Assembly (NCBI GenBank): GCA_934045905.1
Contig: OW203771.1
Coordinates: 5,332,001 to 5,396,000 of the forward strand
Length of the DNA stretch: 64,000 nucleotides
Direction: 5' to 3'
Source of the DNA: Leuctra nigra
Lineage: Eukaryota; Arthropoda; Insecta; Plecoptera; Leuctridae
Shown: positions 38,201 to 48,099 of the stretch, piece by piece
How positions within the stretch are numbered: the stretch's first letter is position 1
Layout: each line of letters starts with the position of its first letter
The notes under the pieces: generated by a model
What the model saw: the letters and a program-made list of their open reading frames with translations, nothing else
The model's database searches: none
Told to the model about the DNA's origin: nothing
Program-made: the position numbers and the translations under genes

Positions 38201-41200
38201 GATATTCGCGCTCGTTTGAAACGCGCCCATCAGCAAAACGCCGTGAGATACAACCTCCGACGACGCCCGCTGGAATTCCATGTTGGCGACCGAGTCTTGA
38301 AGAGAGACTTCCACTTGTCCAACGCTGCCGACAACTATGCAGCCAAGCTAGCGCCTCGATACGAAGGACCGTTCGAGATCAGCAAGAAAACGTCACCGCT
38401 GATCTACCGTCTCAAGGACCTCGATGGACGCGATATCGGAACCTGGCACATCAAGGATTTGCGTAGTTATTATGATAGTTAGCTTGTAAGCAGAACTCGA
38501 AGAAAAAGAAAATTGTATTTTCTTTTTGTTGGGGTTAACGGGGAATTGTAACGGTTTGAATTCGGCGCTGGCGCCAACGTCAAGTCGTTACCATTAGCCG
38601 GCATTTGTACCCATATTTGGAGGGTCGCCTAGAGCAGAAAAGATGTCATGCGCAATGGTCAATGATAGTCGAGTTCGCGGATCGGCGACCTGAGCTCATT
38701 CTCTTTCTCTGGCTGACCGTCGTCGACTTCACATCGCCGCGTGAGTAGTGTTTAAATGTAGATTGTAACCACGCTAAGTTGTAGCGGATATAACGTAGTG
38801 CGACTGGTCGTCCAGCCCCTACTTGCAGGTTCAATCTTGAGCTTTGTTAACAGAATCATTATTGTGCCCCTGTGGCCTACTTGAAATAGAGTAGTTAATG
38901 TATTTTGTCGTTGCGTAGTTTTTGTATTGCAATCAAGTGTGGCCACACTTGGATTGTCTCCGCGGAGAGTCAGGCAGTCAGGGAAAGGGCACCCTTTTCG
39001 ATCAATAAACCTTTCTAAATTCAACATTGTATTAAGTAAGTCCAGTAATCTTAGAACGTCGTCTGTACGAGTTCTATTTATGTAAATGTCCGAAGTAGTT
39101 CGGCGAGCATCATATCAAGAAGTGTAAGTAACGAGTTGTTATAATTACTAGTAAAAGTCCGAATCAGTTCGGCAAGCAACATTGCACTGTCGTTATTTTA
39201 TAATTGTATTGTATCAGTCTTATTTGCTATTCATTCAATTGCATGTGTTGTGTTGCCTCCAGGCACACAGCTGATGAGGTTACGACCTGTGTTGTACACA
39301 GAGTCCATTTACGCGAGGAGGTCAAACCCCCGGTAATCTGTTATCTCATTCTGATCATTTGTATGTTGTGTTTATTTGACTGTTCATTTATTCCTCACTT
39401 GAGGTTATGTAATAAAACCATAATTAATGTCAACTGGACATCACAGCCTTATGTCTTGATAGTCTAGCACCTAGTTCTGATCCTATTGCTCTCGCTCATG
39501 TCGTGTCTCTCTCTTTGTCAACTACCACGAGATCACCCGCCCACACCCATCTCCAGCTGTTGCTAGCCCGGCACTGGTTATTTCTGCCCGAGGCGACGAC
39601 GCCGGCGTGGCAATATCTTGGAAATGATTTCCACTTGCTCACTTTTTCTTATCTTAATAGTGGTGCTCAAGGAAATAATCTATTAAATAAGCATATTACT
39701 TCAGATGTCTATCAGAGACCTCTGTTCGGTCATCCCTCCTTAATGTGGCCAAATGACTTCCCAGGGATCCCGGAGATCCAGATGGCCGCTGTGGAGCCGT
39801 ACCGTCTGGATGAGCTGTCCCTGGCGCTGACGTCGGGACGACAGGGTTACAGGATCACCCTCAAGGACATGGACATCCAAGGCATGAGCAACTACACGGT
39901 CAAGAAGCTCAAGTACTGTCTTCTGACGTCACTTATTATACTTCAGTGCTTATACTACGTGGCCCATGTGTAACCTTGCTAAGACAGTAGTGGGTTTTTA
40001 GAAGATGACTAACTGGTCTAAGGCCCGGTTGTATACAATGTCCCGATAAAGCTCTGCAGCAGGCGCGTAGGAATAACATACCATAACAAAACACCATAGA
40101 TTATATTTTAACATTTTAAAAAAATAATTACACCGTAACAATGACTTTTTAATTAGTAAAAAAAAATTAAAGAAAATTAAAACATAAAAAAACATCGAAA
40201 AAAATTGTGTTTTTTTCATATTTTTTAAATTTTTTAAAGAGATTTTTTCTTAAGGAAATAAATTTTACCAAAATCAGGCAAAAAAAATATTTCTGGGTCT
40301 GAGGAGGGTAAAACGTTGTTTTAATTAGAGGTTACTTGTATTTTGAGACCATATTTAGACAAGATCCTTTATAGGCAACATTAAAACTTGTTTTCTTTTT
40401 GCCTCAAGCCGTAAGTTTAATGTTATTCTAAATCATGATTGAGCCCGAGAAGCGAGCGTCTTCTTTTAACGCTTTCGGCACGAATATTTGAGATCTGGTT
40501 CTAAGAAGCTCAGGGAAATTAGAATGCTTACACAATATATATGAGTATACTTTATGACGTAATTATCCAATTTATTGGACACTTGTCGCAAATATAACTC
40601 ATTTTTATTGTCCTTAATAATATAGCAATGAATTCGTTCACATTATTATCATACTAAACCTTGAAATCATAAAATAATATAAATGGATGAATGAGTTTTA
40701 TAACAGCAACATTATGCTTTGCGTCCATAGACAATTATTAGCAGTGGCGTGCCGAACCTATCTTGAGGACTGTGCAAATTCATTGGCGAGTATACCCACC
40801 CACCCCCACTGGTCATTTATATTAGCAATAAAAAAATACACAAAAAACCGCACAGCTATTTTTTTGTTTTTAGCTTCATTAGAACGGGTTTAAAATGAGT
40901 TTACAGGTAGGTACTATATTTTTAAAAGAAAACAAAAAAGTCGATAATTCATTTGAAAAAAGCACACATAAAAATGCTGCGCAGCGATTTTTTGGTTTTT
41001 GGCTACCTTAGGACGGGTTTAAACAAATTTTACAATAGCAATAAAATCACACATAAAATAGCCGCGCAGCGAAACTTTTCGATTTTGGCTACATTAGAGC
41101 GGGTTTAAAATGATTTTATAGTTAAGTACTACCTATATTTTTTAAAGAAAAGAAAAAAGGCTTTAATTAATTTTAAAATATATAAATACACATAAAAATG

Positions 41201-44200
41201 CCGCGCAGCGAATTTTTTGTTTTTTGGCTACCTAAGGACTGTTTTAAAATGATTTTACATTAGCAATGAAATCACACATAAAATAGCCGCGCTGCGAAAC
41301 TTTTTGTTTTTGGGTACATAAGAACGGGTTTAAAATGATTCTACTGGAACTAGATTTTTGAAATAAAACAAAAATGTGATTAATTGATAAAATAAAAAAC
41401 ACATAAAAATGCGGCGCAGAGAATTTTTTGGATTTCGGGTACCCAGGACGGGCTTAAAATATAAGTGATCAGATTATGCATAAAAAAGCCGAGCAGCGAT
41501 TTTTTTTGGAATTTGGCTACATTAGAGCGGGTTTAAAATGATTTTATAGGTACCTTTATATTTTTGAAAGTGACCAAAAAATGTCTATTAAAAAAATAAT
41601 CATACATAATAATGCCGCGCAGAGAATTATTTGGATTTTTGAACCTTAGGACGGGTTAAAAATGATTTGACATTAGCAATAAAATCACACATAAAATAGC
41701 CGCGCAGAGAAACTTTTTGTTTTTGGCTACATTAAAACGGGCTTAAAATTATTTTACATCCATGTAAAATAATTTCTGTTTTTTCTGTTCTCTCAAGTCA
41801 AGTGACTCTCTCAAGTCAATCATATAAAAAAAACATTAAAATACCGGGCAGCTATTTTTTTGGTTTTCAACTACATTATCAAGCGTTTAAAATTATTTTA
41901 CAGGTAGGACCTACCATCCAAACACCTTGGGACCTACCGTATAATTGTGAATGAAAACAGAAAAGTCATTAACTTATATTTTGTAATAAAATCACATAGG
42001 TACAAATGCCGCGCAGCGAATATTTTTTGTTTTAGGCTACCCAAGGAGTGGTTTAAAATGATTTTATGGTACATGATGGAAATGTATCGCAGCGATATTT
42101 ATATTTTCGATGCTTATTTGCTAATAATAAATTACTATTTTCGATACAGCATGCAGGAGCATGAAATAAAATAGAATATGATTCTCTAACAGCTATTCTG
42201 TTTTTATGGTTCATCAAATCATTTCAATAAGTACTGAAAATAGGTCATTTGAATATTGTTTCACAATATTTTAGTATCCATCCACCCAACGAACCTTCAA
42301 CCAGTTTTTGTAACCATCCACCCACCTAGTCATACCCAATCCCCAAAATGTATCAAGCATTATCACAAATTGACATGTTTACTGCATACATTTCTTGATA
42401 GAAATCTTTTGTTCCCTTTCCTTTATAGATACCTTTTTACAATGCAACTATAATATTACTCTTTGCTGGTGAAATAAGACGTAATCACCCTTATCACCAC
42501 GTTTGTGCATGTTTGTGTGATACATGAGATACTTGAGAATGTATCACTGTTACATTATAAAATGTGTCTCATGGTGGGTAGGTCCCCTTGCGGGGACCAC
42601 CCACCCCCCAAAAATGACTGTGCAATTGCACCAAATTTAGATAGGTCGGCACGCCACTGATTATTAGTAATAACACCATGGATAGAAACACCAGTCATTC
42701 ACAATATTTGTTGATTATGTTATATAGTTTTTTTAACAGCAATGTAGGTACATTTTGATCTATCTTTATTTGACTGAAAGTTATTGAAAATAGTTATTCT
42801 TAAAAATAAAATAAAAATCGCTTGGCATAATTACCATTTTCTGGAACACGAGTTCCTTAATTAAGTTAAGCATTAATTAAGCATGCTTAAATTCAGCGGG
42901 TAATCTCACCTGATCTGCAGTGCGATTGTATAACTTCTTAGCCGAGATAATGGATCGTTATCGATACCAATTGATGAAAGTAATTTAGCCTATCAGAAGG
43001 TAAAGCAATTCAAAAAGCGTAAAGTCGACTTCCTGAGATAAATAATGTAATTATATTTCATATCCTCGTAGCTTTTGCACAATTCAAATGATTAACAATG
43101 ATATTAATAGTTTACTTTCATCAATTGGTATAGATAACGATCCATTATCTCGGCTAAGAAAGTTATACAATCGCCCTGCTGAGGCCGTGTGTCGATTTTG
43201 GTAATCGCATAATTATGCGTATGATAATTATGTATCATCTGCATTATGCAGATTGGTAAGTGGTAACAAAGGTTTATGTATACCGGATGGGCAAAAAAAT
43301 GATCTTGTTTAGACTATATCAAGACTATTTAAGGTAGAGTTCTGAAATCTAAAAAATAAATTAGACAACATACCAAAATTTAATATGTGCAAGTTTCAAA
43401 CAATTTTGTTGAATAGGAAAAAAGGTAGAACTTATTGATTGAAGTTACAATTGATAAAACAGAATAAACCAGATAATTGACTTGTTTGAAGAATTTTAGT
43501 TACTTCTTGGGAATTATGTGAATTTATGTTGCTCTGTCCACCATTTTCCTCGTGGTTTATGCGCACACGTGTTTCTTTTGTAGTAATATGGGTTTCTAAA
43601 TATGTTTTATACACCGAAATTAAATGCCACGAATCTTTTAACTGCGTTTTAAATTCTGTTAAAGTTCTGCACAAGTTTTATAACGCTTACGGTAAACTGT
43701 TTTTCAACATCTTAAATCAAAAGAATGTCACTTTTTTTCTCATTATTTAAAAATGTCTGAAAATTGTACACATACAATGTTCATATATTTTGTTCTATAA
43801 TATTGAGCTCTAAAAAAGATCCGAAAATTGAACACATCCAATTTTCATATTTGTTCTATAATGTGTGAAAATTTCAACTCTTTATCTCTTATATGTTCTG
43901 TTGGTGTGACATCTCAAACAAGAACATTTTTTGCGCCACACAGTATTTATAAATACACTGTTAAAAATATGTGTATATTTTTTAATATATTGGGAAACCG
44001 TATCTTCGAAGCGCTAAAAAATATCTAGTGCATTGAATTGCTTTTTTAAATAAGATATCTCTATATTAAAATCTTTAGCTATTTTAAACTTTCCAAACAT
44101 AGTCGGAAAAATTTCCAAGAAATTTGAAAAGCTCATTCTACTATAAAGCACCCCAAAATATCACGATTATTTGCTCGATCCCTTTTGATTCTGATCAAAC

Positions 44201-47200
44201 TCCGTATGAAGAAGTCGAATAGAATTGGAACAATTTGTATGTCGCGTATAGGTTGAGCACGAAAGTAGACCCTCAGTTCGAGGTGGTCTACACGATCCCA
44301 CAACTCACCACAATGGCGGACTACAAGAGTAGCGGCGTCCTTCTCATCCTCCCAGCATCCGGCAGCGGCATCTTTCACAACACTATGCGTGAGTCCAGAG
44401 CATCATAACAAACAATTTGTTGGGGATTCGCGAGACTGTCGTCGATGTCTGGTGTTAAGACGGCTGAGTAGTGAGTTTGACATTGAAGAGTTTATTAATC
44501 GATTTTTATCAATATCTTTTACCAATGTAATTGTTAACAAAATAAGGCTTTGTACGAGTATTCAGAACAGTTCAATGAAAATAATCCCATAGCTTGTATT
44601 GGTTTATTAGATTTACTATGTCCTACAGACGTTTATAGTGCCCGAAAATTAGTAAAATTATGGCACTAAACATCTGTTGGACAAAATAAAACTAATAATT
44701 TATTTCAAACTATGAAATTATTTTCATTGAATTGTTCTGAATTCTCGTACAAAGTCCTATTTTGTTAACAATTAAATTGGTAAAAGATATTGATAAAAAT
44801 CGATTACAAAATGTTAACGTGGCTCAACCGATCGAACATTCCAAATTATTTATTTTTTGAAATTACCCTCATGAGTTACTTTTTCCAACATTTTAACTAT
44901 ATTTAAGTAAAAAAGAATCATAAAATGTAATTTAACTTGCAACTCATGTCTTTCAGAGAGGTTTCAATTAATTGCCTTCCGAGAATGAACAAAACTTTAA
45001 CACATGATAGGTATAGGGAAATCATTTCGTTTTTGGTTTGTAACTTTCAAAATAGCGCACTTTGGTATTGTTTTCAATTTTTTCCCTAATAGAATGTCTA
45101 ACTATTTATCTAGAAATCAGTTGTTTTGAAAAAACGTTGAACATCAGTAAAATTCAAAAATAGCATGGAAATGGTCATGATTTTAATGGTCCCCATAAGA
45201 CTACATGTTAAAAATAGGAATTTAAAACTACAACATCACAAAATCTAGACACGAGAAGTTGTTCATATTTCACAGTATCGTGTAAACAGTGATTATTGAT
45301 ACCTCTGCCAAAAGTAAGCTCATTTGGAAGATGTGACTTAACAGCTGTGCTACCTTAAGTCTGCACATCTAACTGTATTTTTGTCAGAACTTTCTACGCT
45401 CGATCCTCAACAGAAAGTTCTCTTACGCCACAGGGGACATCACTGTGTTGGCAAAGGGAACTGTGAGCTTCCACCAGAAGAAGAAGGGTGAGATCATGAG
45501 AGTCGACACGCTCTCGATCGACTTCGATTGCAAGACGACAGCGATGAGGATCGAGAACGCCTTTCTCGACCAGCCGATACTAAGTGAGTCTCGAATATGA
45601 CATGCAGATACTCGATGTGAACGAAGTGGATTGGCTGCTGGTCAGGTTCAGGGTTGGAAAACCCGGGTTTTTTCAAAATCAATTTGCCCAGTGGGTTTTT
45701 TGAGTGTGATTTTCGTTTTTTTCAGATTATGTTTATGTTGTATTTAATTTTTGGAATTATTAAGATTTTAACTGATTTTGAATGGAAAGTGTTCTGTCAG
45801 AGTGGGATTCCTTGGTACATTGGATCAGGGACTAGACCCTCTTTCATAACCTTATGAATATTAACAAAATATCATTGTAATTCACTTTTCTTTATATATT
45901 TGAGAAGTGTTTGAAATTGAAATAAATATTAGTTAAACATCTTAACTAATTAGACTTTTTCTTCATGATGTTTTTGAAAAGAAAAACACTTTTGTTAAAA
46001 AAAAACGCGGGTTTTTTCACGTGGGTTTTAGGGTTTTTCGGGTCTAGGAAAATCATGCAAACCCTGGTCAGGTTCCTTGACAAGCCTTGTTAATGTCAAT
46101 AACATTGGTAAAAGATATTGATTAAAATCGATAACAAAAAAAAATCTTCAAGGTCAAACTCACTACTCAGCCGTCTAAATCTAAAAGTACTTCATATCTG
46201 TGTTCTTCCGTCTTGTACAGGGGAAGCCACGAACCTCTTCCTCAGCGAGAACGGCAAGGAAGTCTTCTCTGCTATGTCGGAGCAACTCAACACAATGCTC
46301 CGAGACTCCGCGAACAATCTGCTCGACTTCATATCTGTTTTCTTCCGTCTTGTACAGGGGAAGCCACGAACCTCTTCCTCAGCGAGAACGGCAAGGAAGT
46401 CTTCTCTGCTATGTCGGAGCAACTGAACACAATGCTCCGAGACTCCGCGAACAATCTGCTCGACTTCATATCTGTTTTCTTCCGTCTTGTACAGGGGAAG
46501 CCACGAACCTCTTCCTCAGCGAGAACGGCAAGGAAGTCTTCTCTGCTATGTCGGAGCAACTCAACACAATGCTCCGAGACTCCGCGAACAATCTGCTCGA
46601 CTTCATATCTGTTTTCTTCCGTCTTGTACAGGGGAAGCCACGAACCTCTTCCTCAGCGAGAACGGCAAGGAAGTCTTCTCTGCTATGTCGGAGCAACTGA
46701 ACACAATGCTCCGAGACTCCGCGAACAATCTGCTCGACTTCATATCTGTTTTCTTCCGTCTTGTACAGGGGAAGCCACGAACCTCTTCCTCAGCGAGAAC
46801 GGCAAGGAAGTCTTCTCTGCTATGTCGGAGCAACTGAACACAATGCTCCGAGACTCCGCGAACAATCTGCTCGACTTCATATCTGTTTTCTTCCGTCTTG
46901 TACAGGGGAAGCCACGAACCTCTTCCTCAGCGAGAACGGCAAGGAAGTCTTCTCTGCTATGTCGGAGCAACTGAACACAATGCTCCGAGACTCCGCGAAC
47001 AATCTGCTCGACTTCATATCTGTTTTCTTACGTCTTGTACAGGGGAAGCCACGAACCTCTTCCTCAGCGAGAACGGCAAGGAAGTCTTCTCTGCTATGTC
47101 GGAGCAACTGAACACAATGCTCCGAGACTCCGCGAACAATCTGCTCGACTTCATATCTGTTTTCTTACGTCTTGTACAGGGGAAGCCACGAACCTCTTCC

Positions 47201-48013
47201 TCAGCGAGAACGGCAAGGAAGTCTTCTCTGCTATGTCGGAGCAACTGAACACAATGCTCCGAGACTCCGCGAACAATCTGCTCGACTTCATATCTGTTTT
47301 CTTACGTCTTGTACAGGGGAAGCCACGAACCTCTTCCTCAGCGAGAACGGCAAGGAAGTCTTCTCTGCTATGTCGGAGCAACTGAACACAATGCTCCGAG
47401 ACTCCGCGAACAATCTGCTCGACTTCATATCTGTGTTCTTCCGTCTTGTACAGGGGAAGCCACGAACCTCTTCCTCAGCGAGAACGGCAAGGAAGTCTTC
47501 TCTGCTATGTCGGAGCAACTGAACACAATGCTCCGAGACTCCGCGAACAATCTGCTCGACTTCATATCTGTTTTCTTACGTCTTGTACAGGGGAAGCCAC
47601 GAACCTCTTCCTCAGCGAGAACGGCAAGGAAGTCTTCTCTGCTATGTCGGAGCAACTGAACACAATGCTCCGAGACTCCGCGAACAATCTGCTCGACTTC
47701 ATATCTGTTTTCTTCCGTCTTGTACAGGGGAAGCCACGAACCTCTTCCTCAGCGAGAACGGCAAGGAAGTCTTCTCTGCTATGTCGGAGCAACTGAACAC
47801 AATGCTCCGAGACTCCGCGAACAATCTGCTCGACTTCATATCTGTTTTCTTACGTCTTGTACAGGGGAAGCCACGAACCTCTTCCTCAGCGAGAACGGCA
47901 AGGAAGTCTTCTCTGCTATGTCGGAGCAACTGAACACGATGCTGGCCGCGAAGTTCCGAGATTCTGCGAACAATCTGCTCAAGAAGACGCCGATCAGTCT
48001 GTTCTACATCTAG
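28222..48013 (+). CDS. Takeout/juvenile-hormone-binding-like secreted protein
   Basis: Six coding exons: 28222..28285, 35676..35768, 39765..39912, 44252..44388, 45434..45583, 47865..48013. They total 741 bases, exactly 246 residues plus stop. Phases join cleanly (1,1,2,1,1) at GT-AG sites. Residues 1-18 are the signal peptide MTAKYLLILASLLLAAEC. Cys28 and Cys38 match the N-terminal cysteine pair of the takeout/JHBP family. The GMSNY segment, the Leu-Pro...Gly-Ser-Gly segment and the C-terminal ATNLFLSENGKEVFSAM helix follow the family order, and the length is typical. Such proteins carry small hydrophobic ligands outside cells. Exon 5 was started at 45434, not at the earlier AG at 45388, because only the former keeps the frame. 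The first and last coding exons are each embedded in a tandem array, so more than one transcript is possible. Confidence 0.88.
29964..30225 (-). mobile_element. tRNA-type SINE, copy 2
   Basis: Same head and body on the minus strand, in takeout intron 1. Confidence 0.75.
30651..30928 (+). mobile_element. tRNA-type SINE, copy 3
   Basis: Full head and body, ending GCCCCAGAC plus an A run, the apparent natural tail. Confidence 0.75.
30930..31870. other. Takeout intron 1, no feature recognised
   Basis: No long frame with coding character. A short TCAAA-type tract lies at 31540-31560. Confidence 0.4.
31877..32390. mobile_element. hAT-like fragment (CAGTGCCGTATCTAGG family)
   Basis: Starts like hAT termini and shares about 400 bases (GGCGCCCGGTGCAAATCTAAAT to GGGTGCAAAAAG) with 22716-23290. 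The right end is not clear in either copy. Confidence 0.5.
32766..33042 (-). mobile_element. tRNA-type SINE, copy 4
   Basis: Full copy on the minus strand, tail TGTCTGGGG read on plus. Confidence 0.75.
33170..33284 (+). mobile_element. X element 3' end, truncated
   Basis: Shares the last 100 bases of the 26.5 kb copy (GAATTCGCATGCAATACGAAG to the GCGTTTTCCTAT end) but no matching 5' end was seen. Confidence 0.5.
33708..35229 (-). mobile_element. X element in takeout intron 1
   Basis: Ends CTAG at 33708 and ATTGAGCGAGCG at 35229. Internal sequence is degenerate repeats around TGACCATGCNAAATNT and TTGATCGGTC-like blocks, as in the other X copies. Confidence 0.6.
35576..35635. mobile_element. 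60-bp hAT-like micro-element
   Basis: Ends CAGTGGCGGACT and AGTCCGCCACTG, flanked by perfect 8-bp repeats CTCTTCAT (35568-35575 and 35636-35643). It ends 40 bases before takeout exon 2. Confidence 0.8.
35855..36000 (+). repeat. Second copy of the GC-rich repeat
   Basis: Reverse complement of part of 1262-1400, in takeout intron 2, 90 bases after exon 2. Confidence 0.5.
36327..37392 (+). repeat. 5' LTR
   Basis: 1066 bases, TG...CA, matching 38547..39612 at an offset of 2220. Confidence 0.92.
37629..37703 (+). pseudogene. Residual gag start
   Basis: 24-residue frame beginning MDEAESLEEIHALSERL, in the place where gag should start, stopped just before the deletion junction. Too short to classify on its own. 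Confidence 0.35.
37754..38482 (+). pseudogene. Integrase C-terminal part (Ty3/gypsy type)
   Basis: About 242 residues with the CDNGPEF part of the catalytic core, an HPQANPTERTNRT segment, and the C-terminal GDRVL...KLAPRYEGPFEI module. The first catalytic Asp region and everything upstream are missing. The remaining frame is open to its natural stop. Confidence 0.85.
38547..39612 (+). repeat. 3' LTR
   Basis: 1066 bases, preceded by a purine-rich tract and followed by the ATAT target duplicate. Confidence 0.92.
40742..42659. mobile_element. hAT-like non-autonomous element, 1.9 kb
   Basis: Imperfect terminal inverted repeats CAGTGGCGTGCCGAACCTAT and ATAGGTCGGCACGCCACTG, flanked by a perfect 8-bp duplication ATTATTAG (40734-40741 and 42660-42667). 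The interior is about ten diverged copies of a 70-100 base unit (CACATAAAATAGCCGCGCAG...ACGGGTTTAAAATGATTTTA). No transposase frame. Lies in takeout intron 3. Confidence 0.88.
42883..42920 (-). rRNA. Fragment of the 28S rRNA 5' end
   Basis: The minus strand reads GATCAGGTGAGATTACCCGC followed by TGAATTTAAGCAT, which is the conserved start of eukaryotic large-subunit rRNA. Only about 38 bases; not a functional gene. Confidence 0.65.
42922..43174. repeat. Inverted repeat beside rRNA fragment
   Basis: Arms of about 60 bases (GCGATTGTATAACTTCTTAG...) separated by about 130 bases, near-perfect. In takeout intron 3. Confidence 0.8.
43180..44250. other. Takeout intron 3, distal part
   Basis: AT-rich, short frames only, no repeat recognised before exon 4. 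Confidence 0.4.
44461..44830. mobile_element. Foldback MITE family M, copy in takeout intron 4
   Basis: Arms of about 110 bases in inverted orientation (CGGCTGAGTAGTGAGTTTGA, ATCGATTTTTATCAATATCT, AATTGTTAACAAAAT). The left end lies 72 bases after the exon 4 donor. Confidence 0.65.
45649..46066. mobile_element. hAT-like element, 418 bp
   Basis: Ends CAGGGTTGGAAAAC and TGCAAACCCTG, flanked by perfect 8-bp repeats GTCAGGTT (45641-45648 and 46067-46074). In takeout intron 5. Confidence 0.8.
46090..46176. mobile_element. Foldback MITE family M, single arm
   Basis: One arm only (AAAAGATATTGAT...CTCACTACTCAGCCG), ending 45 bases before the first acceptor of the 137-bp array. Confidence 0.6.
46192..47948 (+). 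repeat. 13 x 137 bp array of the takeout last-exon acceptor region
   Basis: Exon starts follow TTGTACAG at 46221 and every 137 bases to 47865. Each unit has pyrimidine tract, acceptor and about 100 bases of the last exon. Units 1-12 lack 12 bases (four codons, about LAAKF) and run straight into the next acceptor without a convincing donor. Only unit 13 has the family-like C-terminus and stop. Splicing to unit 1 would give a different tail ending CRSN at 46426. Point variants (TTCC/TTAC before GTCTTG, AACTC/AACTG) show the units are not a collapsed copy of one sequence. Confidence 0.92.
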
Positions 48014-48086
48014 ACTTCTAAACCTTCATCAACCCACAGAACTAGAAGATGTTTCAGTTTTCAGTTTTTTTTCCAAGCGACAGTAC

Positions 48087-48092
48087 AATAAA
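48087..48092 (+). terminator. Poly(A) signal, takeout-like gene
   Basis: AATAAA 74 bases after the stop codon, a normal spacing for a short 3' UTR. Confidence 0.55.
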
Positions 48093-48099
48093 TAGTACG

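Larger units (their letters stand above)
36327..39612 (+). mobile_element. Deleted Ty3/gypsy-type LTR retrotransposon
   Basis: Two 1066-base LTRs (36327-37392 and 38547-39612) begin TGTAAC and end GGCA; I saw no difference between them by eye. The target duplication is ATAT. A possible tRNA primer site (TGGCGCACACAACGTGGGGC) follows LTR 1 and a purine-rich tract (GGGGTTAACGGGGAAT) precedes LTR 2. Protease, reverse transcriptase, RNase H and most of integrase are gone, so it cannot move alone. It lies in takeout intron 2, 152 bases before exon 3. Confidence 0.92.

Noticed and set aside
45389..45433. Earlier acceptor for takeout exon 5 after TTTGTCAG at 45388
   Set aside because: It breaks the frame with exon 4 and soon reaches a stop. 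The acceptor at 45433 keeps the frame and gives a family-like sequence.
46213..46974. 253-codon frame and many 76-116 codon frames across the 137-bp array
   Set aside because: They read exon, intron and acceptor sequence in mixed frames because the unit lacks stops. Only the spliced takeout frame is supported.
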